This document shows positions 1 to 7,611 of a DNA stretch of 8,546 bases, piece after piece. The DNA is taken from NCBI GenBank assembly GCA_946885905.1, contig CAMPHL010000081.1, forward strand, positions 1 to 8,546. Reading direction: 5' to 3'. The position numbers and the translations under genes are program-made. Within the stretch, counting starts at the first letter, position 1. Every line of letters begins with the position of its first letter. The notes below the pieces were generated by a model that saw only the letters and a program-made list of their open reading frames with translations, did no database searches and was not told where the DNA came from. Source of the stretch: an uncultured Pseudomonadota bacterium (GTDB lineage: Bacteria; Pseudomonadota; Gammaproteobacteria; Burkholderiales; Usitatibacteraceae).

Positions 1-63
1 GTGCTGCCGCCGCTCGAGGAAAACGAGGCGCCGGCTGCCGCGGGGAAGGAAGCCGGGAAATAG
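1..63 (+). CDS. C-terminal tail of an upstream gene (partial, unidentified)
   Basis: Reading from base 1 gives 20 codons and a TAG stop at 61-63. The tail is rich in Glu, Ala, Pro and Lys (it ends KEAGK), as in disordered C-termini. The main support is position: a strong intrinsic terminator begins 16 bases after the stop, and the next gene is on the opposite strand. The family cannot be identified from 20 residues, and the frame could be chance. Confidence 0.4.
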   Translation: MLPPLEENEAPAAAGKEAGK

Positions 64-79
64 GGTTCTCCCGCTCGCG

Positions 80-107
80 AAAAAGCCCGCATTCGTGCGG
101 GCTTTTT
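80..107. terminator. Bidirectional rho-independent terminator
   Basis: A perfect 12-base inverted repeat (80-91 with 96-107) encloses a TTCG tetraloop. Each arm has a GCCCGCA core flanked by five A or five T, so a U-tract follows the GC stem on either strand. It lies between the plus-strand tail ending at 63 and the minus-strand metallopeptidase ending at 167, and can terminate both converging transcripts. Confidence 0.93.
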
Positions 108-166
108 CTTTCGCCTCTACCGGGGCGCCGGGTTTCGCGATCCAACCGTACCGTTCGAACGAGTCC

Positions 167-1015
<849 letters not shown>

Positions 1016-1088
1016 GGCTCATCCTCCGGGATGCCGCTGGATAGTGCAGGGACCGCCGCCGGGTGCCGCAAGTTTCGTTCGCGGATTC

Positions 1089-1979
1089 TTACACCAATGC
1101 CATCCACGCCGGTATCGTGGCCATCGAAAGGACAGTCCCCACAGTGACTTGCGTCGCCACCGCCCGCCCGTCGCCGGTCATCCGCACCGCCAGTATGTAG
1201 GCGTTCGTCGCGGTCGGCAGGGCTGCGCACAGCACCAGCACCGAAGCTTCCTTCCCCTGCGCGCCGATCCCGTGCGCGAGCGCCAGGGCGATCGCGGGAA
1301 CGGCAGCGAGCTTTACCGCCAGCCACCACGCATGGGCGTGCAGCGGCCCCATGCCGCGCTCCAGCTTCATCGCCGCGCCGACGGACAACAGGCCCGCGGG
1401 CAGCGCGGTCTGGCCGAGCAGCGCGAGCGTCTGGTCCGCGAACCCCGGAAGGGCAAGGCCCGAAAGGTTCCAGGCGAATCCCGCGACGCAAGAGAGCACC
1501 AGCGGATGGCGCGCGAGCTCCGGGAGGAACCCGCGCTCGCTCTGCGCCGCGAGCACCGCGACCGCGCACGTGTTGGCGAGCGGGATCATCACGCCCAGCA
1601 GCAGCGCGGCGAACGCGACACCTTGCGTGCCGAAGAGGCTGCCCGCCACGGCGAGGCCTATGTAGGTGTTGAACCGGTAGCCGCATTGCGATCCCGTCGC
1701 ATGCAGCTGGCGGTCCAGCCTGAACAGCGGCCCGGCGGCGAGCGAGAGCAGGAAGCCCGCGATCGTGAAGGCGCATGCCGCGGCCACGAGCGGGCCCGCC
1801 CGGGCGAGGTCTATCTGCGCGATCGCGAGCGAGCGGAAGAGCAGCGCCGGGAAGAGCACGTAGTAGACGAGCTTCTCGAGCCCCTCCCAGAAGTCGCGCC
1901 CGTAGTCGAAGGCGCGGGCGAGCGCCAGGCCGATCAGGATGAGGACGAAGTTGGGGAGGATCAGCAGGGCCGCGCTCAA
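1089..1979 (-). CDS. AEC-family permease (auxin efflux carrier/malonate-type transporter)
   Basis: A 296-residue, very hydrophobic protein with about ten membrane segments, the size and layout of bacterial AEC transporters (Pfam Mem_trans). Family-like stretches are the N-terminal LPNFVLILIGLALAR, the NTYIGLAVAGSLFG segment near 104-117, and the C-terminal ALPTATNAYILAVRMTGD, where prolines and small residues break the helix. Characterised bacterial members move mono- and dicarboxylates such as malonate or malate, so an organic-acid role fits the neighbouring catabolic operon, but the substrate is not determinable. The chosen start is TTG at 1977-1979, in a 4-base TTGA overlap with the regulator's stop, which implies translational coupling. 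The pair is divergent from the lyase operon and probably shares its control. Confidence 0.88.
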   Translation of the reverse strand: MSAALLILPNFVLILIGLALARAFDYGRDFWEGLEKLVYYVLFPALLFRSLAIAQIDLARAGPLVAAACAFTIAGFLLSLAAGPLFRLDRQLHATGSQCGYRFNTYIGLAVAGSLFGTQGVAFAALLLGVMIPLANTCAVAVLAAQSERGFLPELARHPLVLSCVAGFAWNLSGLALPGFADQTLALLGQTALPAGLLSVGAAMKLERGMGPLHAHAWWLAVKLAAVPAIALALAHGIGAQGKEASVLVLCAALPTATNAYILAVRMTGDGRAVATQVTVGTVLSMATIPAWMALV

Positions 1980-2698
1980 GGCGGCAGTCCCTTGCCGAAG
2001 GTGTTGTGGTAATCGTGATCGGTCGTGTCGACGCGCGAGATGCGCAGCTCCACCGGGCGGTCGCGGAAGGTGAGCGCGACGCGGCGGATCTCCAGCAGCG
2101 GCGCGCCGGCTTCCACGCGAAGGTGGCGCGCATCGTCCGAGGTGGCGATCACCGCGCGCAGGCGCTCGTCGGTGCGCAGCACGTTGATGCCGTAGCGGCT
2201 CTGGTAGAGGTGGTAGATGGTGTTCCCGCGCGCGAGGAAGATCTTCTCGGACAGCCCCGGGAAGAGGGCGGCCGGCAGCGTGATGTCGTCCAGGATGCGC
2301 GCATGGCCCTCGAGCGAGAGCACGTTGCGGATGCGGATCACCTTGTCGTGCGGGGCGATGTCGAGCGCGCGCGCGGCCTGGCCCTCGGCGCGGTCGCGCC
2401 GGAAGGACAGCGTCCTCACCTCGGGATAGGCGCGCGCGCCGCTGCGCCCGACGACATGGAAGAAATGGAACATCAGGCGCCCGCCGTCGTGCTCGGTGAC
2501 GAACGTGCCCTTGCCCTGGTGCCTCACGAGCGCGCCTTCGGCGACCAGGCTGTCCACGGCCTTGCGGATCGTGCCGATCGCCACCTTGTGCGAGCCGGCG
2601 AGCGCCGACTCCGACGGCAGCGCCTCCCCCGGCTTCCAGCGCCCGGCCGAGATGCCCTCGATCAAGCGCGCGCGGACCTGTTCGTAAAGCGTTGGCAT
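1976..2698 (-). CDS. GntR-family transcriptional regulator, HutC subfamily (UTRA domain)
   Basis: A 240-residue regulator. Residues about 1-68 form the GntR winged helix-turn-helix: LYEQVRARLIEGI, then the GRWKPGEALPSESALA motif, the recognition helix (GTIRKAVDSLVAEGALV) and the wing QGKGTFV. Residues about 85-235 form a UTRA effector domain (ending ELRISRVDTTDHDYHN), which in this subfamily binds a small metabolite and relieves repression. I prefer ATG at 2696-2698 because MPTLYEQV is the usual family N-terminus; an in-frame TTG at 2714-2716 would add six residues but runs into the candidate operator and has no Shine-Dalgarno. The gene is divergent from the SuyAB-like operon and overlaps the AEC permease by 4 bases, so it is probably the local repressor of both units. 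The effector is unknown. Confidence 0.93.
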   Translation of the reverse strand: MPTLYEQVRARLIEGISAGRWKPGEALPSESALAGSHKVAIGTIRKAVDSLVAEGALVRHQGKGTFVTEHDGGRLMFHFFHVVGRSGARAYPEVRTLSFRRDRAEGQAARALDIAPHDKVIRIRNVLSLEGHARILDDITLPAALFPGLSEKIFLARGNTIYHLYQSRYGINVLRTDERLRAVIATSDDARHLRVEAGAPLLEIRRVALTFRDRPVELRISRVDTTDHDYHNTFGKGLPP

Positions 2699-2713
2699 GG
2701 GCAGGCCATCATA

Positions 2714-2728
2714 CAACTCATATAGTTG
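2714..2728. promoter_or_regulatory. Candidate GntR operator (15-base inverted repeat)
   Basis: The perfect inverted repeat CAACT-CATAT-AGTTG has 5-base arms around a 5-base AT-rich centre. It lies in the divergent region between the regulator and the lyase operon and overlaps the -35 box of the predicted operon promoter, the expected site for a repressor. GntR proteins commonly bind short imperfect palindromes with GT/AC-type arms near their own gene. Regulator identity and binding are inferred. Confidence 0.5.
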
Positions 2729-2755
2729 ACCCGGGCGCGCCTCGCCGCCTAGGAT
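2726..2755 (+). promoter_or_regulatory. Predicted sigma70-type promoter of the lyase operon
   Basis: The -35 hexamer TTGACC (2726-2731, 5 of 6 consensus matches) is followed after 18 bases by a -10 hexamer TAGGAT (2750-2755, 4 of 6). Transcription would start near 2762, leaving a leader of about 22 bases. That leader contains GGAGG (2772-2776), spaced 7 bases from the ATG at 2784. The -35 box overlaps the inverted repeat at 2714-2728. Confidence 0.55.
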
Positions 2756-2783
2756 CGAAAGCTTACCGGTTGGAGGACGAGCG

Positions 2784-3065
2784 ATGATTCATTTCGTGGT
2801 GCACGACGAGCACGATTCGGTCGGCGTCGTCGTGGTGGAGGGCGTGAAGGCGGGCGACCGGCTGAGCGGCTGGATCATGGACCAGGACAAGGACATCCAG
2901 GTGGTCGCGAAGAGCGACATCCCCATAGGCCACAAGCTGGCCATCAAGCCGCTGGACAACGGCGCCACCGTGATCAAGTACGGCGTGGACATCGGCAAGG
3001 CCGTCGCGCCGATCGCGGTGGGCGAGCATACGCACGTGCAGAACCTGCGCACGAAGCGCTGGTAA
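2784..3065 (+). CDS. suyA: UxaA-superfamily lyase, small (SAF-domain) subunit, SuyA-like
   Basis: A 93-residue protein consisting essentially of one SAF domain, equivalent to the N-terminal part of single-chain altronate dehydratase (UxaA). Features include [18 protein letters not shown] (13-30), DIPIGHK (45-51), VIKYGVDIG (63-71) and the C-terminal [14 protein letters not shown] (80-93), whose histidines probably contribute to substrate or metal binding. Size and sequence most resemble the alpha subunit of (2R)-sulfolactate sulfo-lyase, which splits sulfolactate to pyruvate and sulfite; this rests on memory of the family, not a search. A canonical GGAGG stands 7 bases before the ATG. It is first in the operon, and the large subunit follows after 10 bases. 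No sulfite exporter or sulfolactate dehydrogenase is visible here, so another hydroxy-acid substrate is possible. Confidence 0.8.
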   Translation: MIHFVVHDEHDSVGVVVVEGVKAGDRLSGWIMDQDKDIQVVAKSDIPIGHKLAIKPLDNGATVIKYGVDIGKAVAPIAVGEHTHVQNLRTKRW

Positions 3066-3075
3066 GGAAAAGGCA

Positions 3076-4245
3076 ATGGACCTGAAGAATTCGACTTTCT
3101 GGGGCTACAAGCGGGAGAACGGCCGCATCGGCGTGCGCAACCACGTGATCATCCTGCCGGTGGACGACCTGTCCAACGCGGCGGCCGAGGCGGTGGCGAA
3201 CAACATCAAGGGCACGCTCGCGATCCCGCATCCCTACGGGCGCCTGCAGTTCGGCGCCGACCTCGAGCTGCACTTCCGCACGCTGATCGGCACCGGGCAG
3301 AACCCCAACGTGGCCGCGGTGGTGGTGATCTGCATCGAGGACCAGTGGGCGAAGAAGGTGGCCGACGCCATCGCCACCACCGGCAAGCCCGTGGCCTACT
3401 TCGGCATCGAGCAGCACGGCGACCACGACACGATCATGCGCGCCTCGAAGAAGGCCAAGGAGTTCCTCCAGTGGGCGAGCGAGCTGCGCCGCGAGGAGCG
3501 CCCCTTGAAGGACCTCTGGGTCTCCACCAAGTGCGGCGAGTCGGACACCACGTCGGGCTGCGGTGCGAATCCCACGGTCGGCAACGCCTTCGACAAGATG
3601 TACGACCACGGCGTCACCATGCTCTTCGGCGAGACCACCGAGCTCACCGGGGGCGAGCACCTGGTGGCCGCGCGCTGCCGCACGCCGGAGGTGCGCCAGA
3701 AATTCCAGTCCATGTTCGACCGCTACCAGGCGGTGGTCGAGGCGCACAAGACGAGCGACCTGCGCGACTCCCAGCCTACCAAGGGCAACATCGAGGGCGG
3801 CCTCACCACGATCGAGGAAAAGGCGCTCGGCAACATCCAGAAGATCGGGCGCAAGTGCATGATCGACGGCGTGCTGGACAAGCACGAGGTGCCCACGGGC
3901 CCGGGCCTGTGGTTCATCGACTCGTCCTCGGCCGCGGCCGAGATGGTGACGCTCTGCGCGGCCGCGGGATACACGGTGCACTTCTTCCCCACGGGCCAGG
4001 GCAACGTGATCGGCAACCCCATCCTGCCGGTGATCAAGCTGTGCGCCAACCCGCGCACCGTGCGCACGATGAGCGAGCACGTCGACGTGGATGTTTCGGG
4101 GCTGCTTCGCAAGGAGATGTCGCCGGACCAGGCCGGAGATGCGCTGCTCGAATGCATGTTCCGCACCGCCAACGGCCGGCTCACCGCCGCCGAGGCGCTG
4201 GGCCATCGGGAGTTCGTGCTGACGCGGCTGTACGAGAGCGCCTGA
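3076..4245 (+). CDS. suyB: UxaA-superfamily lyase, large subunit, SuyB-like
   Basis: A 389-residue catalytic subunit of the altronate/galactarate dehydratase superfamily, in the split form. The N-terminus [21 protein letters not shown] is typical, followed by [17 protein letters not shown], the [15 protein letters not shown] stretch (52-66) and [20 protein letters not shown] (150-169). Cys153 occupies the position conserved as the iron-binding region in UxaA-type enzymes. [16 protein letters not shown] and [20 protein letters not shown] (308-326) complete the fold. Length and motifs fit (2R)-sulfolactate sulfo-lyase beta better than altronate dehydratase, which is a single chain of about 495 residues. 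The family is iron dependent and eliminates water or, in SuyAB, sulfite from a 2-hydroxy acid. AAGGA lies 7 bases before the ATG. Superfamily assignment is secure; the actual substrate is not. Confidence 0.83.
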   Translation: MDLKNSTFWGYKRENGRIGVRNHVIILPVDDLSNAAAEAVANNIKGTLAIPHPYGRLQFGADLELHFRTLIGTGQNPNVAAVVVICIEDQWAKKVADAIATTGKPVAYFGIEQHGDHDTIMRASKKAKEFLQWASELRREERPLKDLWVSTKCGESDTTSGCGANPTVGNAFDKMYDHGVTMLFGETTELTGGEHLVAARCRTPEVRQKFQSMFDRYQAVVEAHKTSDLRDSQPTKGNIEGGLTTIEEKALGNIQKIGRKCMIDGVLDKHEVPTGPGLWFIDSSSAAAEMVTLCAAAGYTVHFFPTGQGNVIGNPILPVIKLCANPRTVRTMSEHVDVDVSGLLRKEMSPDQAGDALLECMFRTANGRLTAAEALGHREFVLTRLYESA

Positions 4246-4267
4246 GGGGGCGATCCAGGGCCAGCGC

Positions 4268-5014
4268 GTGACCACAGCCGGCGAAAAACCGGATCCGACC
4301 CCGGTTCTCAAGGTTGCCGTATGGCGAGGCGACGGCGAGGGGCGATTCCAGTCCTTCGAGGTCCCGCGCCGGCCCAGCCAGACCGTGCTGGACGTCGTCA
4401 CGCACATCCAGCGCCATCTCGACTCGACCTTGTCGTACCGCTTCGCCTGCCGCGTCGGCATGTGCGGCTCGTGCGCGATGATGGTGAACGGCACGCCACG
4501 CTGGACGTGCCGGACCCACGTGGACAAGGTGGCGGGCGACGGCGCCCTGGAGCTCGGCCCATTGGCCAACATGCCGGTCGTGAAGGACCTCGTCGCCGAC
4601 ATGGCCGGGTTCTTCGACAAGTGGGCGCGCGCCGGCGGCCAGTTCAAGGGCGCGGCCACGCGCTCGGACGCATTCGCGGTCGTCGATCCCGCATCCCGGC
4701 AGCGGCGCGAAGCCGATGCCGGGATCGAATGCATCGGCTGCGGAGTCTGCTATGCCGCGTGCGACGTGGTGAAGTGGAACCGCGACTACCTGGGGCCGGC
4801 GGCGCTCAATCGCGCGTGGACGCTCGTGAACGACGCGCGGGATGTCCGCAACGCCGAGCGGCTCGCGGCCGTTGCGGGGGACGCGGGCTGCCACTCGTGC
4901 CACACCCTCATGAGCTGCACCGAGCATTGCCCCAAGGGCTTGTCGCCCACGCGCGCGATATCGGGTTTGAAGCGCGCGACCTGGCGCCTTGCCCTCGCGG
5001 AGGCGGAAGAGTGA
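4268..5014 (+). CDS. Succinate dehydrogenase/fumarate reductase-type iron-sulfur subunit
   Basis: A 248-residue subunit carrying electrons from a flavoprotein to the membrane quinone site. The N-terminal plant-ferredoxin domain binds [2Fe-2S] with Cys61, Cys66, Cys69 and Cys81 (CRVGMCGSC...C). The C-terminal domain has CIGCGVCYAAC (Cys155, 158, 161, 165) and CHTLMSCTEHCPKGL (Cys211, 217, 221), the spacing needed for [4Fe-4S] and [3Fe-4S] clusters. Two deviations stand out: the Pro normally after the fourth cysteine is Asp166, and an extra Cys208 precedes the third cluster motif. The middle looks FrdB-like (YLGPAALNRAW) and the end SdhB-like. The start is GTG with AGGG 7 bases upstream. It begins 22 bases after the lyase large subunit and overlaps the next gene by 4 bases (GTGA). 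No flavoprotein gene is present in the operon. The true electron donor is unknown, so no sdh/frd symbol is given. Confidence 0.9.
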   Translation: MTTAGEKPDPTPVLKVAVWRGDGEGRFQSFEVPRRPSQTVLDVVTHIQRHLDSTLSYRFACRVGMCGSCAMMVNGTPRWTCRTHVDKVAGDGALELGPLANMPVVKDLVADMAGFFDKWARAGGQFKGAATRSDAFAVVDPASRQRREADAGIECIGCGVCYAACDVVKWNRDYLGPAALNRAWTLVNDARDVRNAERLAAVAGDAGCHSCHTLMSCTEHCPKGLSPTRAISGLKRATWRLALAEAEE

Positions 5015-5358
5015 GCGCGCGGCGCGAGGTGGCTTTCTGGGTGGCGCAGCGAGCCACGGCCGTCGTGCTCGCGTTGTGCGTAGCCGTGCACCTCGCCACC
5101 ATCATCTACGCCGTGCGCCACGGGCTCGGCGCAACCGAGATTCTGGCGCGCACACGCGGCAGCCTCGCATGGGGCGCCTTCTATTCGACCTTCGTGGTCG
5201 CCGCGGCGGTCCACGGCGCCATCGGGTTGCGGACGATCGCCGGCGAGTGGCTCGGCTGGCGCGGGCAGTCGGCCGAGCTCGCCACGACGGTCGTGGGCTT
5301 CCTCCTCACCATCGCAGGCCTGCGCGCCGTGGCGGCCGTCGTCGGGATGCCGGGATGA
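5011..5358 (+). CDS. Succinate dehydrogenase-like membrane anchor (cytochrome b subunit, SdhC-like)
   Basis: A 115-residue integral membrane protein with three hydrophobic segments at about 13-35, 53-75 and 88-110. QRATAVVLALCVAVHL (13-28) resembles the R-x-S/T quinone-site motif followed by a histidine, and HGAIGLR (68-74) matches the H-x3-G-L-R signature of haem-b ligands in SdhC/SdhD. The start is GTG inside a GTGA overlap with the iron-sulfur subunit, with GGAGG 7 bases upstream in that gene's end; the next gene overlaps by ATGA. Tight coupling implies fixed stoichiometry with both neighbours. It is shorter than typical SdhC and was identified through motifs and context. Confidence 0.78.
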   Translation: MSARREVAFWVAQRATAVVLALCVAVHLATIIYAVRHGLGATEILARTRGSLAWGAFYSTFVVAAAVHGAIGLRTIAGEWLGWRGQSAELATTVVGFLLTIAGLRAVAAVVGMPG

Positions 5359-5690
5359 AGCGGGGCCGCGGCCACATCTCCTGGTGGGCGTTCCTCGTCC
5401 ACAGGCTCTCGGGGCTCGCCCTCGCGCTCTTCCTCCCGGCCCACTTCTGGCTGCTGGGCAGCGCGTTGCAGGGCGAGGCCGCGCTCGAGGCGAACTTGAG
5501 GTGGACGAACCAGCCGCTTGTCATCGCGGGCGAGTGGGTGCTCGTCATGCTGCTTGCGGCCCACCTGGCCGGGGGTTTGCGCCTGCTCGCGCTGGAGCTC
5601 CTGCCCTGGCGCAACTGGCAAAAGACGCTCGCTGCGCTCGCTGCGGCGTTCGCGCTCGGCGCGGGCCTCGCGTTCGCGCTGGCGCGGTAG
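5355..5690 (+). CDS. Succinate dehydrogenase-like membrane anchor (cytochrome b556-type, second subunit)
   Basis: A 111-residue membrane protein with three predicted helices (about 12-36, 54-78, 86-109). It contains HRLSG (16-20), the conserved quinone-binding R-x-S-G element of succinate dehydrogenase cytochrome subunits, then FLPAHFW with His30 and AHLAGGLRLL (69-78) with His70, a likely haem ligand. Its ATG overlaps the preceding stop (ATGA). Together with that protein it would form a six-helix quinone-reducing anchor for the iron-sulfur subunit. Which of the two anchors corresponds to SdhC and which to SdhD is uncertain: this one carries the more SdhC-like HRLSG motif. Confidence 0.8.
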   Translation: MKRGRGHISWWAFLVHRLSGLALALFLPAHFWLLGSALQGEAALEANLRWTNQPLVIAGEWVLVMLLAAHLAGGLRLLALELLPWRNWQKTLAALAAAFALGAGLAFALAR

Positions 5691-5736
5691 GGATATGCTG
5701 GACGGATTCGATCGAAAACCATACTGGAGGAGCCTG

Positions 5737-6708
5737 ATGAAGAAGCGCTTGTGGAGCCGCCTCGCTGCAGCCGCCGTCCTGGCCATCGTTCCGTCGCTCG
5801 CCTCGGCGCAGGCCTGGCCGTCGAAGCCGGTGAAAATCGTGGTCCCGTTCAACGCCGGCGGCGCGACGGACATCGTGGCCCGACTGCTGGCGCAGAAGCT
5901 CTCGGAGGCCTGGGGCCAGTCGGTCGTGGTCGAAAACAAGGCCGGCGCCGGGGGCAACATCGGGGCCGACCTGGTGGCGAAGTCGCCCGCCGACGGCTAC
6001 ACGCTGCTCATGACGTCGGGCTCGATCGTCACCGCGAACCAATACATGTACAAGTCGATGACCTACGATCCGGCCAAGGACCTCGTGGGCATCACCAACG
6101 TGGCCACCGGCCCGCAGGTGATCGCGGTGAGCGCGCAGTCCTCCTACAAGGACCTCAAGTCGCTCATCGCCGATGCGAAGGCGAACCCCAAGAAGCTCAA
6201 TTTCGGCAGCGCCGGCGTGGGGACCCAGACGCACCTCGCGGCGGAGAACTTCGCGCATTCGGCCGGCATCGACATCACGCACGTGCCCTACAAAGGGGAG
6301 TCGGCGGCGATCACCGACCTCATGGGCGGACAGATCCAGCTCGTGACGCCGAACCTCGGCGCGACCGTGCAGCACATCCAGCAGGGGCGCCTGCGCGCGC
6401 TCGCGGTCACGAGCCCCACGCGCAGCGCGCAACTGCCGGACGTGCCGTCGGCTTCCGAGGTCCTGCCGGGTTTCGAGAACGCCGGCTGGTTCGGCCTGAT
6501 GGCCCCGGCGGGCACGCCGCGCGAGGTGATCGACCGCGTCCAGAAGGACAGCGCGGCGATCCTCATGTCGGAGGAGTTCAAGGGCAAGCTCGCGCAGCAG
6601 GGCATGATGCCGGTGGCCAACTCGCCCGCCGATTTCGCCAAGGCGATCCGCGAGGAGAGCTCCCGGTGGCGGAAGGTCATCGAGAGCCGCGGCCTCGCGC
6701 CCAAGTAG
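5737..6708 (+). CDS. Tripartite tricarboxylate transporter substrate-binding protein (Bug/TctC family)
   Basis: A 323-residue periplasmic solute-binding protein. The signal peptide is MKKRLWSRLAAAAVLAIVPS plus LASA, with probable cleavage after Ala24 (ASA before Gln25). The mature protein opens with WPSKPVKIVVPFNAGGATD, followed by VVENKAGAGGNIGADLVAKS, both hallmarks of the Bug family, and later has LPDVPSASEVLPGFE and WFGLMAPAGTP. These proteins capture carboxylates for a TctAB membrane complex or act in sensing; no tctA or tctB gene is here. The ATG at 5737 is fixed by GGAGG (5726-5730) and by the signal peptide directly after it, although the frame stays open further upstream. It lies 46 bases after the second anchor gene and 10 bases before the hydro-lyase alpha gene, so it is embedded in the operon. 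The ligand is probably the pathway's carboxylate. Confidence 0.93.
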   Translation: MKKRLWSRLAAAAVLAIVPSLASAQAWPSKPVKIVVPFNAGGATDIVARLLAQKLSEAWGQSVVVENKAGAGGNIGADLVAKSPADGYTLLMTSGSIVTANQYMYKSMTYDPAKDLVGITNVATGPQVIAVSAQSSYKDLKSLIADAKANPKKLNFGSAGVGTQTHLAAENFAHSAGIDITHVPYKGESAAITDLMGGQIQLVTPNLGATVQHIQQGRLRALAVTSPTRSAQLPDVPSASEVLPGFENAGWFGLMAPAGTPREVIDRVQKDSAAILMSEEFKGKLAQQGMMPVANSPADFAKAIREESSRWRKVIESRGLAPK

Positions 6709-6718
6709 GAAAGGCCGC

Positions 6719-7594
6719 ATGCGCATCGATCCCGCCAAAGTCGAGGAAGCGGCGCGCGAGCTCTACATTCGCGCGCTCAAGATCCTGCCGCCCGACGTGA
6801 AGGCGGGCTTCGACCGGCTCGCGCGCGGCGAAACGGATGCGACCGCGAAGGGCGTGCTCGGCACGATGATCCGCAATATCGCCGTCGCGGAGGAAACCGA
6901 CAACCTTCTCTGCCAGGACACCGGCATCCCGATCTACAACGTGACGATCGGCCGCGGCATCGAGGTCGACGGGATCGAGCTCGAGCGCGCCATACGGCGT
7001 GGATGCGCGCGCGCGACGCGCGAATATCCGCTGCGTTCCTCGGTCGTGCATCCGATCACGCGCCGCAACGAGCACACGTCGTGCGGCCCGGGCGTGCCCC
7101 CGATCCACGTGGCCTTCAGCGAGGAGCCGCAGCGCCTGGTTATCGAGATGATTCCGAAGGGTAGCGGCTCCGAGAACAACTCGTGGCTGCGGATGGCGGT
7201 CCCGGCCGAGGGCGTCGATGCCATCAAGACCTTCGTGGTGGACTGCGTGCTCGATGCGGGCGGCAAGACCTGCCCGCCCACCATCGTGGGCGTAGGCATC
7301 GGTGGCACATCCGACCTTTGCGTCGCGCTCGCCAAGCGCGCCGCCACGCGGGCGCTGGGCACGGCGTGCGCGGATCCGGAAGGCGCGGCCCTCGAAGCCT
7401 CCCTCACCGAGGCGGTCAATACCCTGGGCGTGGGTCCCCAGGGCCTGGGCGGCGACTCGACCGCTTTCGCCGTGCACGTCGAGCTCGCCGCGACCCACAT
7501 CACCATGAACCCGGTCGCCGTGAACATGCAATGCCACTCGGCTCGCCGCGCCACCGCGGCCTTCACGCCCGAGGGCCTGCAGTACGGCTTCTAG
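6719..7594 (+). CDS. Class I fumarase/L-tartrate dehydratase-type hydro-lyase, alpha subunit
   Basis: A 291-residue protein corresponding to the N-terminal half of iron-sulfur class I fumarase, or to TtdA of L(+)-tartrate dehydratase (about 300 residues). Three cysteines at the expected spacing probably ligate a [4Fe-4S] cluster: Cys65 in LCQDTG, Cys185 in GGKTCPP and Cys272 in NMQCHSARR. KGSGSENNS (147-155) and GLGGDSTAFAVHVE (242-255) are family-typical. The enzyme adds or removes water from a C4/C5 dicarboxylate: fumarate/malate, tartrate/oxaloacetate or mesaconate/citramalate are family precedents. The ATG has an AGGAAAGG stretch overlapping the previous stop region. The beta half follows after 17 bases. 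The substrate cannot be chosen from sequence, so no symbol is given. Confidence 0.92.
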   Translation: MRIDPAKVEEAARELYIRALKILPPDVKAGFDRLARGETDATAKGVLGTMIRNIAVAEETDNLLCQDTGIPIYNVTIGRGIEVDGIELERAIRRGCARATREYPLRSSVVHPITRRNEHTSCGPGVPPIHVAFSEEPQRLVIEMIPKGSGSENNSWLRMAVPAEGVDAIKTFVVDCVLDAGGKTCPPTIVGVGIGGTSDLCVALAKRAATRALGTACADPEGAALEASLTEAVNTLGVGPQGLGGDSTAFAVHVELAATHITMNPVAVNMQCHSARRATAAFTPEGLQYGF

Positions 7595-7611
7595 GCTTCG
7601 ACCTTATATAT

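Noticed and set aside
1016..1088. Promoter for the metallopeptidase in the 73-base gap
   Set aside because: On the minus strand a TTGCGG/CACTAT pair exists, but with 19-base spacing and about 3 of 6 matches in each box; too weak to list.
2974..4734. Long minus-strand open frame (586 codons) opposite the lyase large subunit and iron-sulfur gene
   Set aside because: It is antisense to strongly supported family genes, rich in Arg/His/Ala/Gly as expected from GC-rich codon shadows, and shows no recognisable domain.
5518..5736. N-terminal extension of the binding protein by 73 codons
   Set aside because: It would overlap the second anchor gene; GGAGG and a signal peptide fix the start at 5737.
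5691..5736. Possible internal promoter before the binding-protein gene
   Set aside because: CATACT (5720-5725) is -10-like, but there is no acceptable -35 at proper spacing; the gap more simply holds the ribosome site.
5545..6738. Minus-strand open frame of 397 codons opposite the binding protein
   Set aside because: Arg/His/Gly-rich shadow translation; the plus strand encodes a clear signal peptide and Bug-family motifs.
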